64,000 nt of DNA from Piliocolobus tephrosceles. Its lineage: Eukaryota > Chordata > Mammalia > Primates > Cercopithecidae. Shown here piece after piece: positions 11,223 to 22,083 of the stretch. The stretch lies in contig NC_045434.1 in the NCBI RefSeq assembly GCF_002776525.5, positions 117,639,587-117,703,586 of the forward strand, read 5' to 3'. The notes beneath the pieces are model-generated. The model ran no database searches and was not told where the DNA came from. It was given only the letters and a program-made list of their open reading frames with translations. The first letter of the stretch is position 1. Each line of letters starts with the position of its first letter. A program made the translations under genes and the position numbers.

Positions 11223-12250
11223 TATCTTAAGCATCACCATGAATGAATTTATATTTAACCTGCGTATTGAAGCACTTCAGTTAATATTTAAGAGAAATAA
11301 AGACAACATGGTCAGTGAAACAAAAGCTTTTAAAGACAAGATGTGCTTTGGAAATAGTAAATACTTTACTGTAATTTTGTCAACAAGCCTTTGAAAAGTC
11401 TGGTGAGATAATGCCAAAACAATGAAGGAAAGAAATTCTAAAGGACACAGTATGTCATATTTATGATACTTACATATCATATACTTAGTAGCATTTTTTT
11501 CCAGAAATTTATCTCCATGCTTTTTAAACAGCTGTTAAAATCCCCTGCTCTGTTATTCCTAATCCTGTACCAAGAATAAAACTGTAATAACATTATTTAA
11601 CCAGTATTATTCATCTTAGAACACTACTATTTTTCTCCTGCTGTCATATTTCAACAAGTAAAAGCAAACAATATTGAAAATAATATTTTTCTTTTAAAAT
11701 AATTTTCACTTGGCTATTATTTATAATTTATTTTTCTTAGATAAAATATCCAAATCTATTTACACTCTGTCCTTTTGAATTATTAAATCAGAAATGACTG
11801 TTTCCTGCAATGACTTGCATCTTTTCTCATATACACCTTCAATGTGACTATCTTAGAACTCATTTAGAGATTTAACTTTCACACATGTTTTTCACATGTT
11901 AATCGTAACACCTATTTTTTCACAGACTAAAAGATTGACTAATTTAAATAATACTATTTTTACAAAGTAAGATGATATTTTACAAAAAGATCTAGGAGTG
12001 ACTATTCTTTTTCTGCAAACTAAGATGCAACAAAACAAATGAGATGTTCTCCGTTCCTAATTTTTCTATGTGTAGACAAAATAGAAACTGGAATAAACCT
12101 TCAAAATGATTGCATTAAATCAATCTTAATCAAAGAAGAATTATATTGTTTGGCATTTTTATAGATAATAAAATTCATTTTCTAGGTACAGGGCTGATGA
12201 ATCTTTAATATGCACTTCCTATAGAACTATCATAGTTTCATGCCTTTTTC
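11223..12250. other. Unassigned AT-rich DNA
   Basis: No gene or repeat recognised over 1 kb. Confidence 0.5.
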
Positions 12251-12401
12251 CTCACATAGTCATTTACTCATACATTCATTTAATAAATATCTTCCGAGTG
12301 CCTACTATGTGCTTGGAAATATCTGTGGACAAAACAGACAAAGATTCTTGTCTGTGGAGCAAGCATTCTAATATGGGGAGACAGACAATATGTAAAACAC
12401 A
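12251..12401 (-). mobile_element. L2/MIR-type 3' end, antisense
   Basis: 'catttaataaatatcttccg' then 'agtgcctactatgtgcttgg', 'acaaaacagacaaagattc' and 'ggggagacagacaatatgta' follow the antisense L2 tail pattern ('ttattgagcgcctactatgtgcc ... gacaaagatccctgcc'). The AluJ at 12402 interrupts or adjoins its right end. Confidence 0.6.
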
Positions 12402-12712
12402 GGTCAGGTGGGCACAGTGGCTCACTCCTGGGATTCCAGGACTTAGGGAGACTGAGGAATGAAGATTGCTTGAGGCCAGGAGTTTGAGACCAACCTGGGC
12501 AATGTCAAAGACCCTGCCTCTACAAAAAGTTAAAAATTAGCCAGTCTTGCTTGGTGGCATGTGCCTGTAGTCTTGGCTATTTGGGGGGCTGAGATGGGAG
12601 GATTGCTTGAGCCCAGGAGCCTGAGATTACAGTGAACTATAGTCACACAATTGCACTCCAGCCTGGGTGACAGTGTGATATCATGCCTCTAAAAAGTAAA
12701 AACTAAAAATAT
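12402..12712 (+). mobile_element. AluJ, full length
   Basis: Both Alu arms are present. 'gcttgaggccaggagtttga' and 'gcttgagcccaggagcctga' with a diverged body indicate the old J group. A degenerate A-rich tail ends near 12712. Many CpG sites are lost. Confidence 0.93.
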
Positions 12713-13039
12713 AATAAAATAGATTGCTAATATCTTAACAACTGGTTGAGATTAAGAGTTCTATAAAAAGTGTCTTAGTTCCTAGACCTAGGATATCCCT
12801 TCAAAATTAGAAATATAACTGCTCCTACTGCTGAACTATATATTCAACATATAAATGATGCTCAAAGTTAGCATTAGAAATAACAAAAAGAAAGAAAATG
12901 GCCCAGGGCCACCAAGAATCTACTAAAATGTATATTTCATCAAGAACACTCATCTTTGTCAGACATGATATGTCATGTGCTAAGTTAACCATGAAACATA
13001 CATTTCATTATTTAGCAAAATAGTTTTAGAAAAATAAAC
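12713..13039. other. Unassigned AT-rich DNA
   Basis: Nothing recognised. Confidence 0.45.
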
Positions 13040-13185
13040 AGGTCCAACTTTTATGCTTACTTTATACAATGAAACTGAAGAACAGAGAAAATTTTCACAT
13101 TATGAAGCTTAACAAATGATTTGACTGGGGTTAGATTAGAAGCCAGGCTGTCTACTCCTGGAGACGCTAGACTTCACTGTGAATA
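13040..13185 (-). mobile_element. MIR SINE fragment, antisense
   Basis: 'caatgaaactgaagaacaga' (antisense MIR 'gatgaggaaactgaggcacaga'), then 'agaagccaggctgtctactc', where MIR has 'gaacccaggcagtctggctc'. Ordered and diverged. Confidence 0.6.
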
Positions 13186-13985
13186 GGATCTGGTAACATA
13201 TTAAAAAACCAAAACAGAACAAAAATATGGCAAACATAAAGAGACACTGGGAGCCATGAGGCATAAAAATAAAGTGAAGTAAATGTCGCAGTACACATCT
13301 AAAGGCTATTTAGGAGAGAGCAAGTCTTAGACAAGAAAATTAAGGTTTCCTTTGCAAGACTATTCTAATCTGGAGATGATACCTCAGACTACTTTGATGT
13401 GATGAGAAATATTTGTTTCATCTAATTAATTCTCCATGCTCAGATTTCATATTTATCTACCTTCTGATTATTATTTGAGATCTCAAGTTTAACAGCAAGA
13501 GAAAAGGCACTAGCCATAGTAATGTAACTATCATGTGCAATGACATTTATAGTTCCTTTTGAAATGTAATAAATTTGATTCTACTTTTTTAAAATCAGCT
13601 TCATGAGCTTGAGTGAAAGAATAGTAATTCATAAACTCTTTGAAGTACGGAGTTCTGTGCTATATTATATGCTCTAAATATTTGTCACCACAAGCATTTT
13701 TTGAGGAATCTATTCTCTCAATTATTGAATAAATCAAATTCTACAAGTAAAGTGTAAAATAACCCTACAAGTTTTTTTTTAAAACTATTATACTTATTTT
13801 AGACATGAGAAAACTGACCTTTAAATGGAATACCCAATAAATCCATATACATTCAGGGCCAGAATTTTGTGGTATACCTCATAATCAGGTATATTTGACC
13901 TCAGAGTTAAAACTATTGTTTTTCAAACTAAAGCATTATAATTTATGAGTATGATCATCAATATTTTAGAACTCCATTTTATCGA
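13186..13985. other. Unassigned AT-rich DNA
   Basis: No gene or confident repeat. 13798-13815 ('ttttagacatgagaaaactg') hints at another MIR remnant but is too short to call. Confidence 0.45.
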
Positions 13986-14100
13986 CCCAGCAAATTGCTG
14001 GAAGTTCTTAGCAGATTTGTTTTTTGAAAATATTCACTCCCATCTATGCCTGTCATTTCCGTCTCATAATATTAATTTTTGCAGAGCAGAAGTTTTCACT

Positions 14101-14411
14101 TTTTTTTTTTTTTTTTTTTTTTTTGAGACAGGGTCTCGGTCTTTCTTTGTGGCCCCGACAGGAAGGCAGTGATGCAATCATGGCTCACTGCAACCTCTGC
14201 CTTCTGGGCTCAAGCCATCTTTCCACTGCAGCTTTCCTAGTGCTGGGTCTACAGGCACACACCACAATACCCTGCAAATTTTGAATTTTTTGTAGAGCTG
14301 GGATTTTGTCATGTTGTCCAGGCTGGTCTCGAACTCCTAGACTAAAGACATCCACCTACCTCAGCCTCCCAGAAAGCTGGGATTACAGGTGTGAGCCACC
14401 ACATCCTGCCT
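14101..14411 (-). mobile_element. Alu (J/S-like), full length, antisense
   Basis: T-run at 14101-14124, then both arms in antisense, ending 'gtgagccaccacatcctgcc'. The left target copy 'gaagttttcact' starts at 14089 and the right copy 'gaagtttttactttt' at 14412. Both match the interrupted L1. Diverged, so an older Alu. Confidence 0.93.
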
Positions 14412-14434
14412 GAAGTTTTTACTTTTTACTTTTT

Positions 14435-14644
14435 ACTTTTTTTTTTTTTTTTTTTTTTGAGACGCAGTCTCGTTTTCTCACTTTGTCATCCAGGCTGGAG
14501 TGCAGTAGCGCGACCTTGGCTCACTGCAAGCTCAGCCTCCTGGGTTCACGCCATTCTCCTGCCTCAGCCTCCCCAGTAGCTGGGACTACAGGCACCCGCC
14601 GCCACGCCAGGCTAATTTTTTTTATATTTTTAGTAGAGACAGGG
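14435..14644 (-). mobile_element. Alu (S/Y-like), 5'-truncated, antisense
   Basis: T-run then right arm, middle linker and part of the left arm, stopping at 'tagtagagacagggg', so roughly the first 110 bp of the Alu are missing. Flanked by 'gaagtttttactttt' at 14412-14426 and 14645-14659: it inserted in the right-hand target copy of the neighbouring Alu, so this Alu is the younger of the two. Confidence 0.92.
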
Positions 14645-16148
14645 GAAGTTTTTACTTTTAATGAAGACCTGTCTATCAATTATTTACCTCATGAATTGTG
14701 CCATTGGAGCTGGATCTAAAAAATTATCAGCATACCCAAGATAATCTAGGTTTTCTCCTATGTTATAAGAGTTTTATCATTTTACCTTTTACCTTTAAGT
14801 CTATGATCTATTTTTTGTTAATTTTAATTAAGGGTATAACATTTGTGTCTGGATTTATTTATTTATTTATCTATTTATTTTTGCATTGGATGCTCAATTG
14901 TTCCATTACCTTTTTTGAAAAGATTATCCTCACTCCATTGCATAATGCCTTTGCTCTTCTGTCAAAGATCAGTTGACTATATTTACGTGCGTCTGTTTCT
15001 GAGTTCTCTATTCTGTTCCATTGATTTATTTGTCTCTTCTATTACCAATATCATGCTGTCTTGATTACTGTGGCTTTATGGTGATTCTTGAAGTTCAATA
15101 ATGTCAATTTTCCCAACTTTGTTCTTCAAATTCGTGTTGGCTGTGATGGGTCTTTTTCCTCTCCATGTGAGCTTTAGAGACAGCTTGTTTATAACCATAA
15201 AATAACTTGATGGTATTTGGATTGGGATAGATCAAGTAGAGAAGAACTAATATATTGTCAATACTTCGTCTTTCTCTCCAGGAACAAGACTATTACCCAA
15301 TTTACTTCTGCTTTGACTTCTTTCATCAGAGGCTTGTAGATTCCATTACATAAATGTTATACTTATTTATTTATTACATTTGTTACTATGTCATTTTTTT
15401 GGATGCTAATGTAAATGGTATTGTGTTTTTAATTTCAAATTTTACCCATTCCTGGCTGGTATATAGGAAAGTAATTTACTTTTTAAAATTAATGTTGCAT
15501 CCTACAATATTGCTATAACTGGTTATTAGTTCTAGGAGTTTTTCTTGTTGATTTTTTTCCCAATTTTACACGTAGAAAATTATGTCTTCTGTGAACAAAG
15601 ACAGTTTTATTTCTTCCTTCTCAATTTGTGTACCTTCCATTTCATTTTATTTTATTATATGAATTAGAATTTCCAGAACATTACTGAAAAGGAGTTGTAA
15701 GAAGGAACCTGTTTGCCTTGTTCCTGAGGTTAGTTGGAAAGTTTCCAGGTTCTCATCATTAAGTATCATGTTAGTGATATATTTTTATAGATATTCTTTA
15801 TCAAGTCGAAAAAATTCCCCTCTATTCCTACCATACTGAGAGTTTTTATCATGAATGAGTAACAGATTTTGTCAAATGCTCAAACTATTTTTTTTTCCAT
15901 TTATTGATGTCATTTTTATTCCGTAGTGTTGATGTGAGAGATTACATTGATTGGTTGGGGAATGTTAAACCAGTCTGCATACCTAGAAAAATTTCCACTT
16001 GATTATATAATTCTTATAACTGTTTCTATACTTTGTTGGGTTGATTTGCTAGCATTTTGTTGAGGACTTTTGCATCTATGTTTTTGACTGTAATGTTTTT
16101 GTCCGATTTTGGTATTCACATAATGGTGGCCTCATGACAGTTTTTTTA

Positions 16149-16429
16149 AAATTTATTCTTAAAATTGAGAACTTTCATGAATTTTAATGTAGAAAAATAA
16201 GTATCAGAAATCATCAAAGGACCAACTGGTGATATAAAGTTTCAGGGAATGTTATCTTGATGATTTTCTTCACTTCCAAGAGAAATACATTGCAGAGCCA
16301 AATTGTATCAAAAGCTGAATAACAAATCTATTTGCTTATATTTTCCAACTGAAATAATCATCGGCCAAGCCTTTATATATATAGCCATCATCGTAGCATT
16401 TGATGCACTCCTGCAAAGAGCTTTAATAT
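16149..16429. other. Unassigned DNA between L1 and LTR
   Basis: Nothing recognised. May include the unrecognised start of the LTR that follows. Confidence 0.4.
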
Positions 16430-17315
16430 CACAAAGATTGTCTCTTTCACAGAACTCTACTGAGGCACCCCTGAACTCTTTTTCAAAATGGCCTGACTTT
16501 TGGACTTCTGTGTTCATCTCTGCATTGTCCAATTTAAACAAAGACTCTGCTAAGTCTGTTTAACCAGAACTCCCTGCCCTTGATATCTGATCACCCAGGA
16601 TATCTGATTGGGTTTCTTATTTTCACCATCCCCCAGGAAATGTCTGATCACATAACTTGCCTTCAGCAGGAATCCTATTAGGTCTGTTTAGCCAGAATCT
16701 CTTCTTACCCCTTGCTTTAGTACATTTAGGCTACTGTAATGAAAACCCATAGACTGGTTGGCTTATAAGCAATAGAAATTTATTTTTCACAGTTCTGGAC
16801 TCTAGGAAGTCCAAGATTGAGGCACTGGTGGATTTTGTGTCTACTGAGTTTCGCTCTTCTCATAGGTAGCCACCGTCACTGTAACATAATAGGGCAAAGT
16901 GGGTAAGGGGTCTCTCTCCAGCCTCTTAGAAAGGCACCAATCCCATTCAGGAGGGCTCTACCCCATGAACTAATCATCTCCTAAATGCCTCATGTCCTAA
17001 TAATATCAGCTTGGAAGTGATGATATTAACATGTGAACTTTGTGAAAACATAGCATCCCTGATACTTCCATAGCACCACTGATATTTCCTCTTAATAATT
17101 TTCCATCCACCGCCACACCCTCCTTCTTGGCAATAAATTCCCACTTGCACATGGTGTATTCAAAATTAAGCCCTATCTATTTCCCCTACTGCAAGACCCC
17201 TATTGCAGTGGTCCCTAAATTCTCTCATCATTCCTTGACTCCCTGCCCCTTGAATAAAGTATGTCTTTACTTCTTCAACGGATCTCATTGAATACTTTTT
17301 CTTCAACATATGAGA
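16430..17315 (+). mobile_element. ERV LTR (family unassigned), split by an MLT1-type LTR
   Basis: Pyrimidine-rich, LTR-like sequence in two parts, about 16430-16721 and 17063-17315. The right part ends with 'ccttgaataaagtatg' (AATAAA at about 17255) and a T-rich segment, as in the R-U5 of many ERV1/ERVL LTRs. I could not assign the family, and the ends are approximate. No viral gene is attached, so it would be a solo LTR. Confidence 0.5.
16722..17062 (-). mobile_element. MaLR LTR (MLT1A-like), antisense
   Basis: Antisense MLT1-type landmarks: 'ggcttataagcaatagaaat', 'cacagttctggactctagga', 'aatcccattcaggagggctc', 'aactaatcatctcctaaatg'. About 340 bp, one LTR length, with no internal region, so a solo LTR. 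It sits inside the ERV LTR described above and so is younger than it. Confidence 0.72.
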
Positions 17316-17950
17316 AAGCTCTGTAGGTTTTTGATCCTTGTTCAGAATTCTTCATTAGGATCACAACGTGCTGACCTTCCCAATAGGCTGTCAAAACCTG
17401 TCAAAACTAGTGGTGAATCCTGATATGTGGCTCAAACACTCAATTATCAAATAGAAGTGAAACATTTTCTTATTCTATAAAGTCATTTTTATCGCGAATA
17501 AGAAACTATCATAATGGTTAAAAATACACTCCAGTCAGGAGTGTACACACCCACACACACTCACACACACACACACATATCCACACAGCTATTCTGTTCT
17601 GGCTCCTCTTAAATTCACAGCCACCAATTTCAAATAGTCCATTAATATTAGTATTCCCATTTTTCTATGTTTTAAAACTGATATTTCATAACTTCTCTTC
17701 CTTTCGTCTTCCTTCTACTGAACTTTCTATCCCCAGATGATGATCTTGCTTCACAACTCTATCAGATAAAGTTCACAATTGCAAGACTTCATGAAAAAAA
17801 TAAAACCACTCACCTAAGAGTTCTCTCATTATTTTTCAATATGGAATATTATTAACATGGCCACACATAGCTTTCTTTCTCACTTATAGTAAAAGGCAAT
17901 CATAACAATAACTTACAGCTTACAGGGACCTTTATGATCTGGTCTCATTT
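17316..17950. other. Unassigned DNA with a CA microsatellite
   Basis: Contains an imperfect (CA)n at about 17549-17586. Otherwise nothing recognised. Confidence 0.5.
17549..17586. repeat. (CA)n microsatellite, imperfect
   Basis: CACACC and CACACT interruptions then pure CA units. Candidate polymorphic marker. Confidence 0.9.
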
Positions 17951-17962
17951 TCTCTGAATTCT

Positions 17963-18791
17963 CTCTTTTTTTTTTTTTTTTTAGATGGAATCTCGCTCTG
18001 TCGCCCAGGCTGGAGTGCAGTGGTGTGATCTTGGCTCACTGCAAGCTCTGCCTCCCTGTTCACACCATTCTCCGGCCCTCCTGCCTCATCCTCCTGAGTA
18101 GCTGGGACTATAGGCGCCCACCAGGATGCCCAGATAATTTTTTTGTATTTTTAGTAGAAACGGGATTTCACCATGTTAGTCAGGATGGTCTCGATATCCT
18201 GACCTTGTGATTCACCCTGCTGAGACCAGCTCGGTCGGGGAGACCCTAACCCAGTGGCACTAGAGTAGTTAAAGACACACACACGCAGAAATATAGAGGT
18301 GTGAAGTGAGAAATCAAGAGTCTCACAGCCTTCTGAGCTGAAAGCCCCAAACAGAGATTTACCTACGTATTTATTAACAGCAAACCAGTCATTAGCATTG
18401 TTTCTATACATATTAAATTAACTAAAGTATCCCATATGGGAAATAAAGAGATGGGCCAAATTAAAGGGATAAGTTGGGCTAGTTAACCGCAGCAGGAGCA
18501 TGTCCTTAAGGCACAGATCGCTCATGCTATTGTTTGTAGCTTAAGAATGCTTTAAACGGTTTTCCACCCTGGGCGGGCCAGGTGTTCCTTGCCCTCATTC
18601 CGGTAAACCCACAACCTTCCAGCATGGGTGTTAGGGCCATTATGAACATGTTACAGTGCTGCAGAGATTTTGTTTATGGCTGATTTTGAGGCCAGTTTAT
18701 GCCCAGATTTTGGGGTGCTTGCTCCCAACCCTGCCTGCCTCGGCTTCCCAGAGTGTGGGGATTACAGGTGTGAGCCACTGCACCCAGTCTC
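17963..18791 (-). mobile_element. Alu (S/Y-like) split by a solo LTR
   Basis: Antisense Alu body in two parts, 17963-18220 and 18728-18791, rejoining inside the left-arm segment ('gcctcggcttcccagagtg' to 'gtgagccactgcaccc'). The Alu's own target duplication 'tctctgaattct' is visible at 17951-17962 and 18792-18803. Confidence 0.92.
18221..18727 (-). mobile_element. Solo ERVK-class LTR (MER9/HML-like)
   Basis: 507 bp, antisense, starting TG and ending CA in its own sense. It contains AATAAA in sense ('gttaataaatacg', near 18366-18375) and the pattern I associate with HERV-K-type LTRs ('cttaaggcacagatcgctca', 'gttccttgccctcattccgg'). It is flanked by 'accctgc' at 18214-18220 and 18728-18734, a 6-7 bp duplication that fits the ERVK integrase. 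No internal viral sequence: recombination between two LTRs probably removed it. Exact subfamily not certain. Confidence 0.82.
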
Positions 18792-18803
18792 TCTCTGAAT
18801 TCT

Positions 18804-19809
18804 TTATAGTTTTTCTATGTAGAATGTTCCCCAAGACTTCTATTTGGCTTATGTCTACAAAAATAGCTATAACAACGAGAGGTTCCTCATCAAACATAAA
18901 ACAAAAACTATTCTAAGACATGTCATATCCACCACACCCTGCCTAATATTTTTAGGACAGTACTTGTCAAAACTGATGATTACTTACCTGTCTTCCCCCA
19001 CTTCTTTTTGTTTTGCTCTATTTTTGTTTTTGATGTCCATTGTTTTGGTTTTGTCCTTGTTTAGTGGCATATTCCCAGGGCTCAGAACAATGAACATGAC
19101 ACTTCACTGACTATCACTGGATCCAGTATGAGTAACCCAGAGTTAGGCTTCTGAATTTGGGAGCATATTCATTACCAAGTTCAAGAATATCACACTGAGA
19201 AGTTTCTAGAGATACATGTAGCAAGTCATCCTCTCTACTTCACTGGCTGTTACAAGCATTTCATTTCTTTAAACTTCTACAAATCTTCTCTAAATGTAAT
19301 ACCATCTCTGGATAGAAGGCCAAGTTTTAAGGATTTTTTTTAAAGATTAATATTGTTAAACCATAGCTGATTGTGTTTTGCTAAAATTTAAATTTATGTT
19401 ATGCATTTAATTACACTGTTAGGTATTAGTTCCAAAAGAATTCAGAATAAAACTAAGATCAGTAAATACTGTGGCAAAAGAAAGCAGATATTCTTAAAGA
19501 TTTTTATATCAAACCTTCAGTAGTTCATTGAATTCCACTGTGCATGAAAGATTTTTAAAAACTCACTGGTAGATTAACAAAATACTTCAGATGCAAAAAT
19601 CATCAGTAACTGAAAATATTCATTAAACAAAATCATTTTGTCAAATATTTCATTGTACTCTGTTTACTAGTTATATTCTGACTCATAAATGAAAGTTTCT
19701 GAAAAAATATATTTTGTCAATGATACTATTTTGATGGAAATTTTCATTTTGAAAAATAGTTTACCACAAGTTTGTTAAAACTTGCATTTAAAATGATCAC
19801 TAAAACTAA
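18804..19809. other. Unassigned AT-rich DNA
   Basis: No gene or repeat recognised. Open frames up to 88 codons have no recognisable domain. Confidence 0.5.
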
Positions 19810-19905
19810 AGTTTGCCTCCAAAGTTGTAAGGAAACAAATTTTTGTTCTTTAAGACACCAGGTTTGTGATACTTTGTTATGGCAGCTAGCAAATTAATAT
19901 AGAAA
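19810..19905 (+). mobile_element. MLT1 LTR 3' end
   Basis: 'ggtttgtgatactttgttat' followed by 'ggcagctagcaaattaatat' matches the MLT1 terminus ('gtttgtggtactttgttatggcagcc...aaactaata'). The preceding 'gtaaggaaacaaatttttgt' corresponds to its 'gagaaaataaatttctgttg'. Only the last ~95 bp survive. Confidence 0.65.
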
Positions 19906-20585
19906 TATAATGTGGTTTAATATTTTTTTCCATCCAGTTCTTTCCTGTTCCCTTCCACAGGTTTCACACTTGAATCATGGTCTCTCTCAATTTATCCTTC
20001 ATAGTTTTCTCTCCCCAACAATTTTTTTTATAGGTATAATTCCATTTTGGCTTTTGCTCCTCATTAAAACGAATCTAACACAGTCTTCTAAATAAAACAG
20101 GGTAAAACAGTTTTTCCAGTTCATGAAACAGAGATTTCAATTTTAAATCATTATTGTTTGAGAGTTCATTTTATATTTCAGTTAAATTCTAGTTTTCATT
20201 TTTTCTAAAAATTATTCCTTATACATCTTACTATAAAAATACTTTTCAGTGCATATATTTATTTTTAAAACATAATTTCCCTCAAAAATCCAAAAAACCT
20301 AAGACTGTATCCCAACCTATAAATTTTTATTTAGTGGAGGGCATTTTATGATAGCTCCTGTACAAATCTTCATTAAGATGACTGAATTCAATGACACTGA
20401 ATAGCAATGAAAACTTTTTAGCTACCACTTCAGAAAACAGTACATTCCTGTTCATGAAAAACAATTAAATTGAACACATGTATTTTCAAGGTTTTAGCTG
20501 AGGGAACAAAAAGGAAGAACTGAATAACAATAACTATATGTATATTTCTGATATATATATTTTCTGATGTTATATATATATGTAT
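19906..20585. other. Unassigned AT-rich DNA
   Basis: Nothing recognised. TA-rich tract begins at about 20535. Confidence 0.5.
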
Positions 20586-20615
20586 TTAGTTTCTGCTATA
20601 TATATCAGAAACTAA
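20586..20615. repeat. Hairpin-forming inverted repeat
   Basis: 'ttagtttctg' at 20586-20595 and its exact complement 'cagaaactaa' at 20606-20615, separated by a TA-rich 10-base loop that can itself pair. Lies in an AT-rich tract. Confidence 0.85.
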
Positions 20616-21743
20616 GTATCTGCAAATCTATGCCCAGAGAACTGCTTAATTTATAATATGATTAACTATTCACAAATAAGATTAACAAATGGCCTAAAAA
20701 TTGTATCTATCACTAAATTCAAATACTACTAAAGTGATCAACACTTCACTGTGTATTATTTATTTAAAAATATACTAATTATTTTAAACTCTACAGTTTC
20801 AAGTGGCAGGTGTTGAGTGAGCCAGACTTTTTTTTTAATAACCACTAAAAACAATTTCTTAAAAGCTTATAAAATTTTATTATTTTACCAAAAGATGTTC
20901 AGGACATGCCATTTTTAGAAATTCATTGTAGTAGAATTCTTAATTAAATATGACATAAATAACTGGTTGATGAGTGAAAACCTAAAACTTTCCTTACACA
21001 AAAATATGGATTGTAAAAGAAAATTTGATGTAAAGATTTCAGTAATTAGTGCTGAAAAGGAAATATGCAGTCACTGAATCAGTGAACTGATAAAACATAG
21101 AAGGCATTTGTATTTGTATCACTTCAAATTTTTAAATGCTACCTAAAATATTTTCTAGCGTTGTGCTACTAATAGAAAAATGCAACTAGAGAGTCCAGGC
21201 TATGAAATATTCTACTTCTAAAATATTTGTACTAAAGCAAATTAGAAATTTGGGAAATTAATTTTCCAGCTGTAAATATTTTTAATCGTGACATAATTTT
21301 ACTATTTGAATGGGATCGTGACTCTATCAACATGTCAGTGTCTAGTTTTATTACAAAAAAATGTCAAAAAGAGAATTTAGAGTGAACATACCTTCCTCCA
21401 CATTCATACCTAAAATATCTATCAAACAGAAGTTTATTTCTGCTACCAAAACTCTAAAATTACCAGTATCTACATTCACTGTCTGTTCTCCCACCAAAAT
21501 TCAAAAGGAGAGATGTACCATCTCTTATTTATATGCTTCTCTCTCATCTGTTCTGGGTGCTTTACTACTCATTAGCTCATCTTTTAAACTATATCCTTTT
21601 GGTTTTTTCTCTGGTTCTTTTCTAACAGTATTTTAAAATTTCATGTGTTTGTTATTAAAATAAAAATCTCATTCTCCCAAATTCCATTTGAAACTGTTTC
21701 TCTCTCTCCTCTCTTCACAAAGTTGCAAAATAATTGTCTTTAC
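20616..21743. other. Unassigned AT-rich DNA
   Basis: Nothing recognised over 1.1 kb. A 91-codon frame at 21361-21636 has no recognisable domain. Confidence 0.5.
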
Positions 21744-22075
21744 CAGGGATTGGCAAACCTTCTCATAAAAAGCCAGGATGTCAATATATTAGGCTTTGTG
21801 AAACATGTGATTCTTGCTGCAACTACTTCTCTCTATTGTTGTAAGGTGAAAGTAAGACAATCGGTAATCAAATGAGGTCAGTTTGGTTTTGATAAAACTT
21901 TATTTATGGACACTAATGTTAGAAATTAATAAAATTTTCATGTTTTACAAAGTGTTATTTTTTCTTTGATTTTTTTCAATTGTTAAAAATATAAATATCA
22001 TTTTTACTTTCCAAGCTGTGTAAGAACAGATTCCAGGCCAGATTTAGCCTGTATACTATAGTTAGTCAAAATCTG
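21744..22075 (+). mobile_element. hAT-Charlie DNA transposon (MER58-like)
   Basis: Starts 'cagggattggcaaacct' and includes 'ttaggctttgtgaaacatgt', 'tgctgcaactacttctct', 'ataaaactttatttatgg' and 'ggccagatttagcctgtata'. These match the non-autonomous hAT element beginning CAGGGGTCGGCAAACT. Flanking 8-mers 'gtctttac' (21736-21743) and 'gcctatac' (22076-22083) agree at six of eight positions, as for a decayed hAT 8-bp duplication. No transposase. Confidence 0.75.
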
Positions 22076-22083
22076 GCCTATAC

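Larger units (their letters stand above)
13990..16148 (-). mobile_element. Old L1 (L1M) ORF2, antisense, carrying two Alus
   Basis: Antisense ORF2 runs from about 13990 to 14100, is interrupted by two Alus, and resumes in register at 14660 ('aatgaagacctgtctatc') through 16148. Landmarks are 'ctattctgttccattgattt', 'gattactgtggctttatgg', 'cttgttcctgaggttagttg' and 'gaggacttttgcatctatgt'. The 5' end of the element is to the right. Frames are heavily broken. Confidence 0.9.
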
